DNA of 64,000 nucleotides from Acridotheres tristis (lineage: Eukaryota; Chordata; Aves; Passeriformes; Sturnidae): contig CM072886.1 in NCBI GenBank assembly GCA_037013685.1, forward strand, positions 62,054,933 to 62,118,932, in the 5' to 3' direction. A program made the translations under genes and the position numbers. Each line of letters starts with the position of its first letter. The stretch's first letter is position 1. The notes under the pieces are model-generated. The model had not been told where the DNA came from. It saw only the letters and a program-made list of their open reading frames with translations, and made no database searches. This document shows, piece by piece, positions 13,738 through 27,540 of this stretch.

Positions 13738-16700
13738 CTACACAAACGTCTTCAAAATGTATTCTAGCAAACTTTTCCTATATAAACAATTGCTACATTG
13801 TAAATTCATCACTGGAGTGCATGTTACTATCAGATATTTATCTCAGTAATAGCACTGTATCTCATTAGCAATGCTCCATAAGTATATTGTTGTAACTGAA
13901 GTTACAATTTAGTTCAAAACAAGAATAGAAACATTTTATACATTAAAAACTGAAAAAAAGGCCAAAGGCCTTAATATAAAATCTTAATCCTCTCCTGTGC
14001 TCAACTCTAAACACTTAAGTAATCTAGCTTTAGTATTTACTTTCTTCAATTTACAGAAAGGGGGAGAAATAAAAAAAAAAATAGAACTATATTTCTTTAA
14101 GGAAACCTGAATAAAACTGAAATGCTCTGGGTCAGCTTTGCAGCTTGTGAAAAATCAATGTTGCTTCAATTACTCTGTTGACTTCAGTGTACTGGTGTTG
14201 ATTTACAGTAGTGGGGAGCTACACAATGATTAATAACAAAAATACCTTGGACTTTCATAGCAATTTCTATCTTGAGATTCCTAATTGCTTGTCAAACTCT
14301 CTCTTTGTCTTACAGTTTGTGAAGATGAAATGTTGTATTCAGGAGTTCATAAACACGTTTAGTTCAAAACAATTACAGATTTAGTCAGATGAATGTCTTA
14401 TTTAGAAGTCTTACTTAATTTTCTTATTTTAATGTACATGATTTAAGCAAGATAAATGCCTGGAGGCAGTTGAAATTGTTATTGGGGAACAATCCTTTCA
14501 AGAGGTGTAAAACCTTTTTGAAAACTCAAACACAGCTTTCAGTCCTGCTGTCATATTGCAGAGAAGTGGAGTAAATCTAAAATCTTGGGAAGATGTCATA
14601 AAAACTATCATATCTTGAGGTGATCCAAATTATCCAGATTACTGCTCACTCTGTGTTCCCCTCAGTTTGCTGAATAATCCACAGATGTGGTACAGCCATT
14701 TCTCTCCTCAAGGAGAATTTTTTCTTGTCCCCACCAAGCTTTTCTTAGCTTTTTTTGCGGGACTTGATATCACTTTATTCATTCTCCAGTGATTTGTACA
14801 TTAACTATAATGCATTAGAGACTCTAGTTAACTTTTCATGGATATTTAAGGGAAGAGGATGTAAGGATGATCATCTGTAGTAGTTGTGTAGGGATCAGAG
14901 ATAACTACAGTTGTCATGATTGGTATATAAAATCCTCCAGCTAGTAGCATTAAAGTTCCCAAAGGATGCTGTATGGAAAACAGAGGCTGGCAAAGATACC
15001 TGGTGATGTCCTGCAACTAAACAGCACGGTCTTTCCTTACTACTGGTTGGACCTGGAGGCATGGAGTTGCAGCATGTCAGATTCAGGATATTTTCCTCTA
15101 CTATATAACTTCCTAGGTTGTAGTCTTTTCACTTAATTCTGCTTTACTTAAACCTGGTGAAGGGATGAAAAGCCCTTTGGCCGATAAACACCACTGAAGA
15201 TAAAATGTTTGTTTATCCTTCAGATCTCCTTTCTTGTTATCAGCCCTGTGTCCTTCCACATTAAGGTGTATTCACCTCCAGATTTAGCCCATACTGAGAT
15301 TATATAGAGCCATGATAGCGAAAAATCTTGATGAATCTGCTGGATAAGAAAGAGCAACAACCCACATTATATGAACATATTTGAAAAACTTGGAATCTGT
15401 TTCAAGTGTCTGTAAAGCGCTTTGTAGTCTCCAGGAGCAGAAACAGTGGTAAGCTTTACTAAAAACTTCATCAAATTCCCAAATATTGGACTCTAATACT
15501 ATGTTGTACATGTTTGTAGGTATCCATGATTCAAGAACAAATTTATGGTTTAAATGGGTGATTTGATAGGTTAGTGATACCCATTTAAAACACCTCCTAT
15601 TTTCAGACTGATGCAAACCCATTTCAATATATGATGAAAGCGATATCATAGAGTACTTAATCATACCTATTGCACAAATATGAGAAGTGGAACCTGGATC
15701 TCCCATCTGTTGAAGCACCTAAAGCATTAGGACTCTGATTCATGCTGAAGATGACTAAATATTTTAGTACTTTAAATAACCAAGAACAATAGTATCAAGT
15801 ACTTTTAAATCTCTCGATTGTACTGCATGTCAAATTCCTAGCAAGTTATTCAAATTTGAAAAGCATAAAAGATTCATTGACATGTTAACTAAAATTGTTT
15901 AAAATAAAACTTTATTTTCTTCAATAACTGTCTGCAAGATGTAGGTACAAAACTCCTTCAAAATCCCTCACTACCTGTTCAATATTTGAATGTTGGTCTT
16001 GATATGACTGATGCAAACCTTCAAAAATTGTCACTGAACATGTAAAGCTAGAGCAACTAGGCATTATTTCTACATCTTTTAGAGCACAGGCAATGGTTTA
16101 ATGGAACTCTACATAACTTTCAATAAAATCACATCCTGGTTTAGTACCACTATTTGCAATTTGTTTCTTAACATTGGAACATTTTTGTTTTGTTTTGTAA
16201 ATTAGTCTTCATGGATTAGCACAGCCATCTGGCTAAAGTGCTTTAAAATCTGTTTTGCAGAGTGCAAATCGCTTCTTTTTGATTTTGGTTATTAGTTATG
16301 GCTGAATGTAGACTAATGCCATCAGAAACTGGCATGCTGGGGTTGGGACAGGCTTCAAAGTCTATGACTTTTATGTTCTAGACCTTTCTTTAGATTTGCT
16401 TTGAAGAATATATTTGGATTTATAATATCAGTGTTTTGGAAAACGCACTGTTTCTGAACAACTGTGTTTTTTAAGAAGCTGGGACATGAGCCAGCTGCAA
16501 GTGGATGCTGAGATTATTCAGAGACTTATGGCAGACAGGGATGATCAGTCAGAGTCAGATGCTGAATGAAGCAGGGCTCTGTCAGATCTTTGGCTCTGAG
16601 TGCTATTTTTACTGCAAAATGTGATACCAGGAGTAGTGGTACAAATCAAGAAAATAACCTCGGCAAAGGGATGGAGCAATTAAAATCTCTGCAAAGGACA

Positions 16701-17680
16701 GGGAAGGTTAAATGAGTGGATGCCAGCAAAACCAGGGTGATTGGTCAGAAAGTAGCTGGTTTTTTGGGGAATAGTACTGCACTATTTTAATAGCTTCATT
16801 TAGCTCAAGGAGAAAAAAGTAACTATAAAACTTCAAAGAAACATACCAGGATAAATACATTATTGAGCATTTAGGACTATTCAGACTGTCTAAATTTGGT
16901 CTTATGAATTAGATAACTAAATTAGAGGGATAGTTTTCATATGTTATTAATGAAGAGAGAGAGAAAGGGAAGTGTTGAAAGAAGGAGATTCCTCAAACAA
17001 CAATTTAAAATCCTGTTTAAATGCTGCAGTTCTCCTAGTAAGGAATTCTTCTGTGTCTTCACTGACTGTTTACAAGTGCAACAGGCAGGCTAAAACTAGT
17101 CCATGAGTAAACAACAAGGATTTGATAACAAGAAATCATTTTGTCCAGAAGAGCAGCTGTAGAAAATAGACAATGCTTAGATAACGCGATTCTGATAAAA
17201 GAAGCTTGAAGCAGAAAGACATGTGGAGGTCAAAGTAAGTCTGCAAAAAACCAGCACATGCTGTGGTAAATAATACAAACTGAGCTTGGCTTGTTAGTCA
17301 TAACATAAGACAGAGGAATTTCAGTGAACATATCACTGCAACCACAATTTGCTGGTACTGGCAGAGCATGCTGGTGTAAATACAGTGAAACAGCACCAAA
17401 ACCAGCATCTTTGGTTCTGAAAAGAAAATCATCACCATAGCAAAAGCCAATACTTGCAAAAGAAATGGAGACCTGACAGTAAATGGGATACTTCTCTGTC
17501 TGTTTTAATTGGACAAAGATGTACAAGGTACTATGGTGCCCCAAGAAGTACTGGAGCAATGAAGTAAAAACTACCAGCAGTTCAAGAAACTAATTTCAGC
17601 TCCTACATCTGTCTCCGTGCAGCATGTTAATCTGCAATACTTTCATATTCAAAGTACCCATTACTGAATTTAAAATTATT
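13738..17680. other. AT-rich intergenic DNA, no supported gene
   Basis: Nothing recognisable was found. A 144-codon frame on the - strand (15284-15718) shows no domain, and the AT-rich composition fits chance. Poly-A/T runs are short. Confidence 0.55.
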
Positions 17681-18012
17681 ATAGAGTCACAGGATTATTT
17701 GGGTTGGAAGGGACTCTAAAGATCATCAAGTTCCAACACCCCTGTTGTGAGCAGGAACACTTTTCACTTGACCAGATTATTCAGAGCTCCATCCAACCTG
17801 CCCTTGAACATATCCAGAGATGGGGCATCCACAGCTTCTCTGGGCAACTGTGCCTGTGCCTCACCACCCTCGCAGCACTGGTTTGTTTTTCACATATCCA
17901 ATCTAACACCTCCCCTCTTTCATTTTAAAGCCACTCCCCCTTGTCCTATCACTACCTGCTTTTGTAAATAATCTCTCTCCCTCTTTCTCCTAGGCCACCT
18001 TTAGTGACAGCT
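17681..18012 (-). mobile_element. CR1 LINE fragment, 3' UTR (reverse orientation)
   Basis: This is a reversed CR1 tail. It begins with ATAGAGTCACAGGATTATTT, then GGGTTGGAAGGGACTCTAAA, then CAGAGCTCCATCCAACCTG, then TGGGGCATCCACAGCTTCTC, then CCCCCTTGTCCTATCACTA. It is the reverse complement of the subfamily seen at 13401. The two copies lie about 4 kb apart in opposite orientation. Confidence 0.87.
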
Positions 18013-19288
18013 AGGTCATGCCAGAGACTTCTCTTTTCTACTTTTTTTGCTCAAATCAATAGGATGATCTTAACTGAAGTTCAGGGGAATAGAAGAACTG
18101 AGGAAGAGATTAAGGATATCTTCCAAGGCAAAAGGAAGATCTCTGCAGAACAGATGGAAAGGGTTATGCCTGGACCACAGTTTGTGAACCCAGCAAAAGC
18201 ATATGCTAAAATAATGTCTGAAATTATTTTTCCTCAGGAAGTGATGGGGAAAATAGAGGGAATGAATTGTCACATTTAAAGAAGAAATTAAACACTCCAT
18301 GGAAGTAATGCTTCACGTAGCAAAAATAAGCAAATATATGAAAGGCAAAACTTTCTGCTGTTCCTGCTCTTTACACAGCAAGAAATTCTAGATGAAATTA
18401 TGTCAAATATTTTTCTCTCCTTTTTGTATCTTCAGGGTTCTGTCAGGTTCTGTTGGCAAAACATGAAAGACCTGTTTTATATAATGCTCCCCACACACTG
18501 CCACATCTGTTTTGTTTGGCATGAGGTGTTTCACCAGAAAGTGTCACAGTTTGTTTTTGATGTACATTAAGAATGTTTGCATAGAGGTTGGCTTTGATCT
18601 AAGAAAGACTATCTGAAAAGTATCACATTAAAAATTGGGGTAACAAGAAGATTACTGGGCCAAAACTGAGCAAACACAGATATCAATCCATAATAATGGA
18701 ATTAGCGTGCTATAATTAGCAAATGCCACAACATATATAGAAATTCCCTGAGGTACTGGTCTTCATTGGTAATTTTGTCCAACAGAGAAGGGGTGCAAGT
18801 AGTCCATGGAAAAGCTATAGAACTCATCCCTAATCCAGTTTGCCTACACAAGCAATCTGAGGGTAGTGCTCTGCCAGGCAACCTGTGCTGCAAGATGCCT
18901 GGAACAGAAAGTTTAAGGAAATTTATCACACTGAATCTGTTCTATGAAAAATGGCCATGGATAGTTCAAGAAGGTTGCAAACACACTCTGCTTACTATTG
19001 TATAGTCAAACCCAGAGGCAGATAACTTATTTATCACCAGCAAAAACTTATAGACATGCATGAATGAATCAACATGGAGCCGGTGGCCTCAGTTCTTGGA
19101 GTCAAAAATCTCACAAAAAACAATAATGGAAACAGAACACTAGGCCTGGATTCCTAAGTAAATATGGTACATGTATCACTGTCTCTGCTGACTCCTAATC
19201 CAGTAACTTTTGAAACTGTGGACCAGTCTGAGCTAAGTTTGACAGAGAGACAGCTGTCTCAAAGACACCAAATTATTATATAAGCTTT

Positions 19289-19534
19289 GTGAAATTGGAT
19301 ACCTGTGCAAAGAAGAGTGACACTGTCGGTCTCTTCAGTGAGGAAAGATTGCAGCACAAACTCAGCCTGCATGAGACACCAGACAAACCACAAGAGGGAC
19401 ATTATGAATGTTCCAGTAAAAGGAAAACCTTCAGTGAGAGGCAGCAAGTTACTAAGCAGCTGGGAATTCAACCACAAGACAAATCCATAGGCTTCATTAG
19501 TTTTGATGCTCATGGAAATAGTTGTTATTTGTGA
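19289..19534 (+). pseudogene. Possible decayed C2H2 zinc-finger fragment (uncertain)
   Basis: This open frame of 82 codons starts at a GTG, not an ATG. Residues 39-66 (19403-19486) align without gaps to the 28-residue C2H2 finger-plus-linker pattern: Y-x-C at the start, K-T-F-S in the finger knuckle, Q-x-T-K before the first His position, and K near the linker end. Three of the four metal ligands are not intact. The second Cys position is Lys, and both His positions are Gln codons (CAG, CAA), each one base away from His. If real, it is a dead fragment of a zinc-finger exon. It may also be chance: only one finger is visible and no neighbouring fingers are convincing. Confidence 0.2.
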
Positions 19535-19606
19535 GAGGCCAGCATTCACTGAAACCTCCCTTTAACGACTTCCTGCCATAGCCAAAAGCAGCTTCACATA
19601 CTGATC

Positions 19607-19620
19607 TTTTTTTTTTTTTT
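19607..19620. repeat. Poly-T tract (14 T)
   Basis: An uninterrupted run of 14 T on the + strand. It could be the poly-A remnant of a minus-strand retroposed sequence, but no clear parent lies next to it. Confidence 0.7.
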
Positions 19621-22110
19621 CACCTACCAAAATTTAATTTGCAAATAGAATATGAAACTGGGGGTGGTTTGATGTTAATAAAAACCAAAACCACAACCTT
19701 TTGGAACATCTAGTAAGGGATAGCAGAACAGGGTCAAGGGCTGTGTTACCTGCATGGTAACAGCTTTAAAAGGGAACTGGGTTCTTACAAAATGTAGGTT
19801 TTGACTCACAGAGTTCCTGCTGAGAACAAGTTCCCACAACAGTAATTAAACTAATGCACAGGACAACATATTTCCAGTCGCCAGCTAATTGGAAGACCTC
19901 AGTAATAAGAGCAAGGCAATACTAAAAGGCACAGGGTTAGTGATTCCAAAGACACTATGGGGGAAAAAAAACTTCTAAAAACTATCTGGAGGTCATCTAG
20001 GGATTTAAAAATCTATGGGAAAAAACAGCTTCTTCTCTACTGGCCTTAAATGAACATTGACATTAAAGTAGTTGTTAGAGCTCTGTGAAAAATACAGAGC
20101 AAGTGAAGTGAAAGAGCCCATGTTGATGGCACATGAAAAATAGGTTTCCTCAAGCAAGAGATACACCCCTCTTTCATGGGTATATCATTCTACTTTTTTT
20201 CTGGTTTAGTTTTATCTTCTGTCAAAAATATTAATTAATATAAAGATGATTCTCTTTGTAAATGGAATTTTTGAACATGTAAGACCTTCTGCAGAAACAG
20301 GGAAATGGCATTTCCTGTGCTGAAAGCTGGAGTTATGCATGTAGTCTTTCTAAAGGTCTTTCTTTTCTTTCAATTTTTATAAGAGCTACCAGGTGGAAAC
20401 ATAATATTTTAGCCAAGTGAGTCTGCAAACAGACTTTGTGTTATGGATGTTGAGCTGAATTTTGGAAATTGCAAAGAATTGTCATTTCTCAAAAAAATTT
20501 CTTCTCGTTAGAAGAATTTGTAAACAGCCAGAAGAGTGAGGGGAATCATAAACCAGACATTTTCTCTTTAACCTTGGCCTACATAATTATGATGAGATTT
20601 ACAGAGGACAGGCTCTGACTTTAACGACTTGCACATGACTCACACAGACTACAACAAAACACATTGTAATTCTTTCAGAGCAATACAGTTTTCCCACAAA
20701 AACTGCAGATGCAATAACTGTTTATGGGAATTATTGTTTTTCTTGCCAAGCTGTAGACATACAAAGCAGTCTCTGAGAATAGGGATAATTTTTATGACTT
20801 CTACTTATGCCACATATATTTTATAGAAAACTCTAAAATTTGCTTTGTGTTCTTTTCACAGCTATGGTTAATTGCAAATCAACCAAAACTTCAAGATATT
20901 TTCATACAGGATGACTATTTTTGCATATCCAGTCTGTCTTTTGATAACTGTGAATGGGTGTTTTTTGTTTTGTTTGTAAAGTTAATAGTACAATTCTGGG
21001 CCACTTTTCTTGGGTTTTTCTTAAAGTCTGACCAATGCTTTCACTTGTGGGATCAGAGGTTATCAGGATATTTTGCTTTCTATAGATAGGCATTCTCACT
21101 CACCAAGCATGAAATCAAATTAAAAAGAAAGCAAATGCAAAAAAAAATTCAAAGTCTCTTTTAGGTTTTTTCAGATGATCCTGAATCAAGACGTTATGTT
21201 GTCTGTGAAGTATTGCATTAAATTGTGTGTTTTGTGGTTACTATACAGAGCTCTCCCCAAAGAGTTTCCAGATACCTTTTTCATAGAGTTTTCTTCATAT
21301 TTTCAATTTTATGCCCTTACTTTCTCCAGTCTTTCAAACAAATTTGAATTATCATCATTCATTATCAAGGACCTAACCTTTTCATTGTATTTCTTCCTAT
21401 ACCTAAACTTGTTTATGTTATTTTTCTGGAGCATTTCACATACATCAACTATGTATCCTTAAATATGTAGGAATGACATTCGTGACTTCTGTTTGGATTA
21501 TTTATCATACTAGTTTAATCAAACAACTTATCAAATTATTTCTACCAACTGTTAGCAGTTTCGTTATCTGCTGTAAAAGCAACCACAGCATACTTTGGGG
21601 GTGGAGGTGGGGGTGTTCTATAAATAAAATATATTTCTTCATGAGCTTATTAAAAACATTTGCAATAAGCAGTCTACCTACCAGATCACAGCTTTGCAAA
21701 AATGATTACTGTTTTTCCTTGGCATTTGAGAATACACTGAGCAAATGTCAGTTTGGAGAGCTGATTCAGACAAACAAATTCATTCACAGTGAGTATCATG
21801 AGCTTTGCCTCTTGTCTAACAAGTTCTTGATCCTGCTAAAAACGTGTCATGTAACTGTGAGACAAACATGTCAGAAAATCAATTGTTACACTTCATCCAT
21901 TTCTTGAAACTGGCCATGTTTTCATTGAGTTCATTAAACAATTGGTATCACCCTTCAGAGTAACAATTACAATGCAAGACAAGTAACCTCTCACACTCAG
22001 TAATAATCAAGATACATGTGCAAATATAGACATATAAATAAGTATACATACACCTGTCTATATATCTTTAGGAGGAACTGATATTTTGTCTTTACCTAAA
22101 TGACAAGATA

Positions 22111-22150
22111 CCCTTTTTTCCTTTCTTTTGTTTTTTTCTTCCCCACCCCC
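22111..22150. repeat. Polypyrimidine tract
   Basis: About 40 bases of almost pure C and T on the + strand, ending in two runs of C. This is low-complexity sequence with no gene nearby to make it a splice signal. Confidence 0.6.
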
Positions 22151-25100
22151 ATATAACTATGCTGTCTTTGGTATAAGTACACAAGCAAAAAGCTAATCTG
22201 TGAGCTAATTTCCCTCCAGGATTTGAAAGAAGCCATTACCTACCCCATACCTCACCACAGAAAAACACTATGTGCTGCCAGTGTGGCAGAATTCTGTGTC
22301 ACTTGGATCTTCCCTTATTTGTAGAAGTGATAAGTACTGGATCTGTCAAGTGACAAAATCATTGGCTGCGACCTAAATTCTCCCTAAAACATGGTATGGA
22401 GAGAGAACCCACACACATTGCATTAACTTCTCAATCCTACTCTATCTAGAGTTACTTGCTGTGACCTTTCTTAGGAAAGGATAAGCTTATTCACAGAAAA
22501 GAACAGTCACCTCTTTAAAAGGTTTGTTCCCATTTTATGGCAGAGTTGAAAGTTTCTGACTTATCTTAATTTGCTCATTGTATTTTCCACTTAACTGGAA
22601 TTACCACAACTTGGTATCTGTTCCTCTTCTACTCACAACAAATTCCATGCACGCTTCGAGCCCTAAAAAGGAACTTTCGATATGTTGTCGGATTAGACTT
22701 CTGCTTTTGTTAAAAATAATGAGCAACATTTGAAAATTATGGAAGTATTAATCCCTCCAATTAGTTTATCAACTCTTTACTGTGATCGTGAGAGCTGGAG
22801 ACCCTAAACTCTATTCTAATTATGAAATGACAGCACTGAAGCTACTGAGATACTCTAGTTTGAAGAGATTGTAAGAGAAAAAATGACTAACAGTGGTGAG
22901 TTATGTTGTTTCTAAGAGCAACCAGCTTTGCTTCTGTTTTGTTGGCAATCTTGTTGGCTGACATTTAGAACAAAATGTAATTGTTTTGACTGCAAATACT
23001 TGCAATTGAAAGATAATGGTCCATGAAAATGCTTTCCTGAAAAATATGCTTATAAAATTGTGCAATCAGAGTGCTTTTGTGCTCATGTGCCTTTGTTTCA
23101 GACATTCAATGGCTAAATACTGGGACATTAATTCCTAGAGACTATATTTTTTGGAGTAAATCAGTTGATTGCTATCAAATGCTATCTTCTCTAACAAGTT
23201 GTTTCAATAATAACACTTGGGGAACACAATATTTAGCAGCAAACTATTTCTCAGTGTGTACCAGAAGACAGAGAAATGATAGTCCAGGTATTTCTTATCT
23301 ATCCTTTTTGGGCTATAAGCAAATTTTGTATACAATTGCTTAAAAGAATGGTGTGAATTAAACTTATACAAGAATATTAGGGCATAGACTAAAGTAATAT
23401 AATAACATATTTTTAAGATAGTAAACATAAAAAAAATTATTGCAAGATTAAAGAAAATTCTTACGTTTCTTTAAATTCTAAGTGAAATAAAAATATAAAC
23501 TCAATTGATAATGGTAACTATATTACTTGTTTTTCCTCAGAATTAGTATTTCAAAGAAGGCAGGGGATTACCTACAGTTAAATTTTTGGCATAAAATGGC
23601 CACTTCCCTTTCCAACTTTTTGTGAATGATTCATAGGTTAGTTTATTTTTTTTAAAACTTGATGTGACACTTTTTGATCTGTAAATGGCTTCATGGAATC
23701 TGCTAAGTAGCTCTAAAATCAGAAGGATGGAACATTATTACAGGACAGCAGAATTAGAAATCATTCCTTTTGTCTAATCAAATTTCTGGAGGAATTGACT
23801 TCATATAATTCCAGTTTCTGCAATCAAATAACCAGTGTGACATCATCTGAATTCTATGTACTCTCGGAAACCAAAATTTTCCAATCATAAAAGGAGAATA
23901 TAATTTCTTGGTTTTGTAATAAAAGACCACTTAGCTTAAGCTAGGTCAGTGTGGTGGAGCTAATGTTTCTGTAGAATGCCACATTAAGATTGTTTCATGT
24001 TACAAAATGCAACAAGGAAAAGAAGAAAAAGAGGCAATGAGAGGACATTTTTTGTAAACCATTTGAAATTATTATAGTTTAGTTTGTTGAAGAGTTACTG
24101 AATTTTCAGACATTAATTCAGAATTTTTAAAAATGTTACAATTAAAACCATCTTTGTCATTAGTATTCACTTTGCTTGTATATGTTTTTGATTGCTCAGA
24201 CAGATACTTAAAAAGTGAGGATGGATCTGAGCTCAAGATGTTCAGGGTCTATGAAATGAGGGAAATGTACATGGATCAAAAATAAACCTAAAAATAAAAA
24301 AAGTTTTAAAAAACTGAATGAAAACCAGAAAAAGTAGTAGAAGAATTGATTATGAGAGTTCACATTATTTTACTATTTTATATTATCCATTTTCATATCA
24401 AGCTTTAATGACACTGTTAGTTTTTTTCATTTTTTCTGTGATGATATTTTGCATTTTCTTCAGACAAAAACTGATTGGTTTGCAGGAGAGAAACACTGGA
24501 AATGAGTATAGGCAAAGTTAGGTCAAATGCTCTGATCAACTCAACTGAAAACAGAGAAATGTATTTTGTCAAGTCTCTTTGTTAGGTGTAATTTGTAATA
24601 AAAGCACATTACAAAAGTTATATTGATTGATGGACAGAGTTAAAAAGAGAAGAATTATACAAGATTTATAAAATCGTTGTTTGACAGGTCTGATACAGCA
24701 GAATAAAAAAGTCTTTTTAAAGGCTTTTTTATTATCATTATATTCTTTTTTATTTTGTGGAACTGACTATTATTATGACAATGTAAAGCCTTCTGAGGTA
24801 CATGTACATTTTTTTAATATTGTGGTTATCAGTTATTTGACACATAAAAAAGTAACTATTATGCAAGCCTTTCTTCGTATTTTAATCTGTTCAAATACCA
24901 GCTCATTTTTCTGAATGTCTTGGCAGTTCTGAAGGTGGTGTGAGGAAGGGCAAACAGCTTTAATATATGAGCTTAAAGTGACAGTAGTAGGAACGAAGGT
25001 TGGTGAGAATTTAATTTGTAAAAGCTTTGATTCCAGACCACAAGAGTGCATTTTAACAACGTGAAAATAATCAATGATGACTCTATTTTACAAGCACTAA

Positions 25101-26299
25101 AGGAATCAAAATGCTCAGAAATGGAATCAGTGACCCAGAGAACAAGCTCAGATCCAAAGGTGATTTGATGTTTGGTGCTTCTGAAAAAGTGCAGACTGAG
25201 GAATGTCTTTCTGATAGCAATTATAAAATAATTAGTTATTAAACGGAGTTACTAGATTTCATGAGCAGCTGATACATGTCCTGACAACAAGAATAGGATT
25301 TCTACAGTAAGTCTGGTCTCCAGCTGGGAAAGTTTTGGTGCATGAAATGCGACTCAAGATAAAATTATTTATCCAATACAAAAAAAGTCTCTGAATTACA
25401 AATCAGTGGAAGCTAGAAGAGGATTATGGGGAGTAAGAATAAGAATTTCTTCTTATACTCTTTGATACAACATGAGGTATTGGCCTTGGGCACTTTGCAG
25501 CATATAGATATCAGTAAGTACCTCTTGTATGTTACACATGTCATCTACCACTGGACAAAATTCCCAAGAAACACGATTCAGGGCTATGTGAATCCTTAGT
25601 CTGATCTTTCAGGATAGTTCTTACATTCATAAAACATTCCCGACCACTTTTATCAGAAGTCCTGGGGAGGACAACCAAATAATGCTTTGTAAAACAATCA
25701 ACTCATGGCCTGTTAGCTGCATGGGCAATCTCAGCACTTTAATCCATATTCATTATTTTGGTAAAGGAGAACCAGCACTGTGGGAATGCCAATCACTGAC
25801 ACACTCTTTTTTCCACAGAAGCCAATTGTGCACTGTGGACAGTGCAGAGCAGAGGAATATTTTTTAAAAATTTCAGGCAAAGGCATGATGTATGTACAAA
25901 CACTAAAATAATATTTTAGGTAGGAAAAAAAAAAAAGTTTGTCTGTTTATGGATGGATTATGGTGTTTCCCCTAAGCAACCATCACTGTCAGAATAGGTT
26001 CTCAGTTTTATGCTTCTCTCTGTGCTTCAGTCAGAAGATCATCATCCACGTGAGTGATGCGCATTTGCAACATGACCAGCAGTCTTGACAGTGACAAGAA
26101 GGAAGACAGACACTACTGTTGTGTTCATGCACAAAGCGATTTTACCCAGGGAGGAGACAGCAGAAGAGACTGACTACAGTCATATGATCCTGCTCAGTTT
26201 AATTTCAAATCATCCCAAAATGCATTTGTGCTGACCTGGTCTGTGGTTACTCAATTTGAAACAGAATACAAAGAGACAGTCAGAAAATACAACAACGGG

Positions 26300-26313
26300 A
26301 AAAAAAAAAAAAA
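26300..26313. repeat. Poly-A tract (14 A)
   Basis: A run of 14 A on the + strand, shortly before the GC-richer block that begins near 26.4 kb. Confidence 0.65.
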
Positions 26314-26399
26314 GTGGGACTAAAATAGCAATGGCATGATATGTGCTTTCCAGTGCTTTTCTCTAAGGATTTGTGTTAGTGGAAAATACCTATTTCAGC

Positions 26400-27540
26400 A
26401 ACCTGAGAGAGGGAAGACTGCAGCCGCTCCACATCTCCAGGTCCAGCCTATAATGAGGCTGAACGTGAATTCCCAGCTGACACGCACAGAGCACATGCAT
26501 ACAGCACAAAATACACATATATACACTGCTGGTCATACAGATCATGTAAAAACACACAGACCAACACTGACAGCACCACCAGCCTCATCCTGCTACCTGC
26601 TCTAGCTGAGGAGAACTTAAGGAGGAAGTCCTTAGGTGGCAATATACATACACAGCTACAAGGTGGAGTCTTCCAGCAGAAGGCCTTGGTGTGCCCTGCA
26701 GCTGCTCCTGGAACCTGGTCTCCCCAGTTACTGCCACCTGGACATACAAGCTCTCAAAGCCACAGCCCCACTTCTGCTGCTGGTACCCTCATCACAAACA
26801 CACACACAGAGCTGTTGGGGATTTCCCTGGTCCTTATAGTCCCCTTCCTGTGCTCTTGTCCCTAGAAACCAGCAGCAATCCCAGATCTGGAGATGGCCCT
26901 CAGAGGCCTCCAAATCCATCCCTGCCCCCAACCCACTTATCTGCATTACCTTTGCCAGCAATCATACCCACACTTGCCCCAACTCCTGCCCCGCAGCCAA
27001 CCTCTTCTACCCCCACACACAGGGAACAAAGAGCCCCTTACTGGAAAGCAGTTGTAAGTGGAGTTATTGAAGAGAGAAGACAGACTGTGCTGGTCAAGAG
27101 CAGGGAACAGCACAACCAGACGACTCTTCACACAGGTGAACCCCTGTATTCCCTTGTTCCACACTTGTTACTGACCCAATCTCTTAAGCCCCTACTTTGT
27201 CCTGCTTTTGGTTTCTCCTCTGGATACCCATGATGAATTCTGAGCAATCCCCAAAAGTTCTTGTCCTGCACCATGTTATGTGTCCTACACCTCCAGCTAA
27301 CATGCTCCCTTAGTAATCTGGAAAGCTGCTCCTCATCACACATAGATGCATTGATAGATTTCATACCTGGACATCAGGGTTGAGCCTCTGCTGCACCAGC
27401 CCTGGGAGGGGACCAGCGAGGGTCTCCTTTCCCCCTAGTTCTTACTTTGCTTTCCTATCTGCCATTGTCACTATGTTCCTTTGGGCTTGCAAAAATGGGC
27501 CTTTCATGACTCTCCTGTGGTGGCTGTAGTGTTAACAAAT
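26400..27540 (-). repeat. GC-richer block, possible unclassified retroelement
   Basis: About 1.1 kb stands out from the AT-rich surroundings by higher GC and a strong strand bias (C-rich on +, G-rich on -). The composition changes abruptly on both sides. Read on the - strand it starts TGTTAACACTACAGCC and contains a TATAAGG box (near 26837) in a G-rich setting, which would suit an LTR-type element. No AATAAA, integrase or reverse transcriptase motif was found. The 180-codon + frame inside (26691-27233) is proline-rich and looks like a by-product of the C-rich composition. Limits, orientation and class are guesses. Confidence 0.25.

Larger units (their letters stand above)
18013..26399. other. 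AT-rich intergenic DNA, no supported gene
   Basis: This long AT-rich stretch has no gene that I can support. It contains poly-T and pyrimidine tracts and a short zinc-finger-like open frame at 19289-19534, listed separately. Short open frames rich in Phe, Ile, Leu and Tyr around 20.8-24.9 kb are what AT-rich noncoding DNA gives by chance. Confidence 0.55.

Noticed and set aside
26691..27233. 180-codon proline-rich + strand frame
   Set aside because: Explained by C-rich composition. It has no recognised motif, and frames on the other strand are open too.
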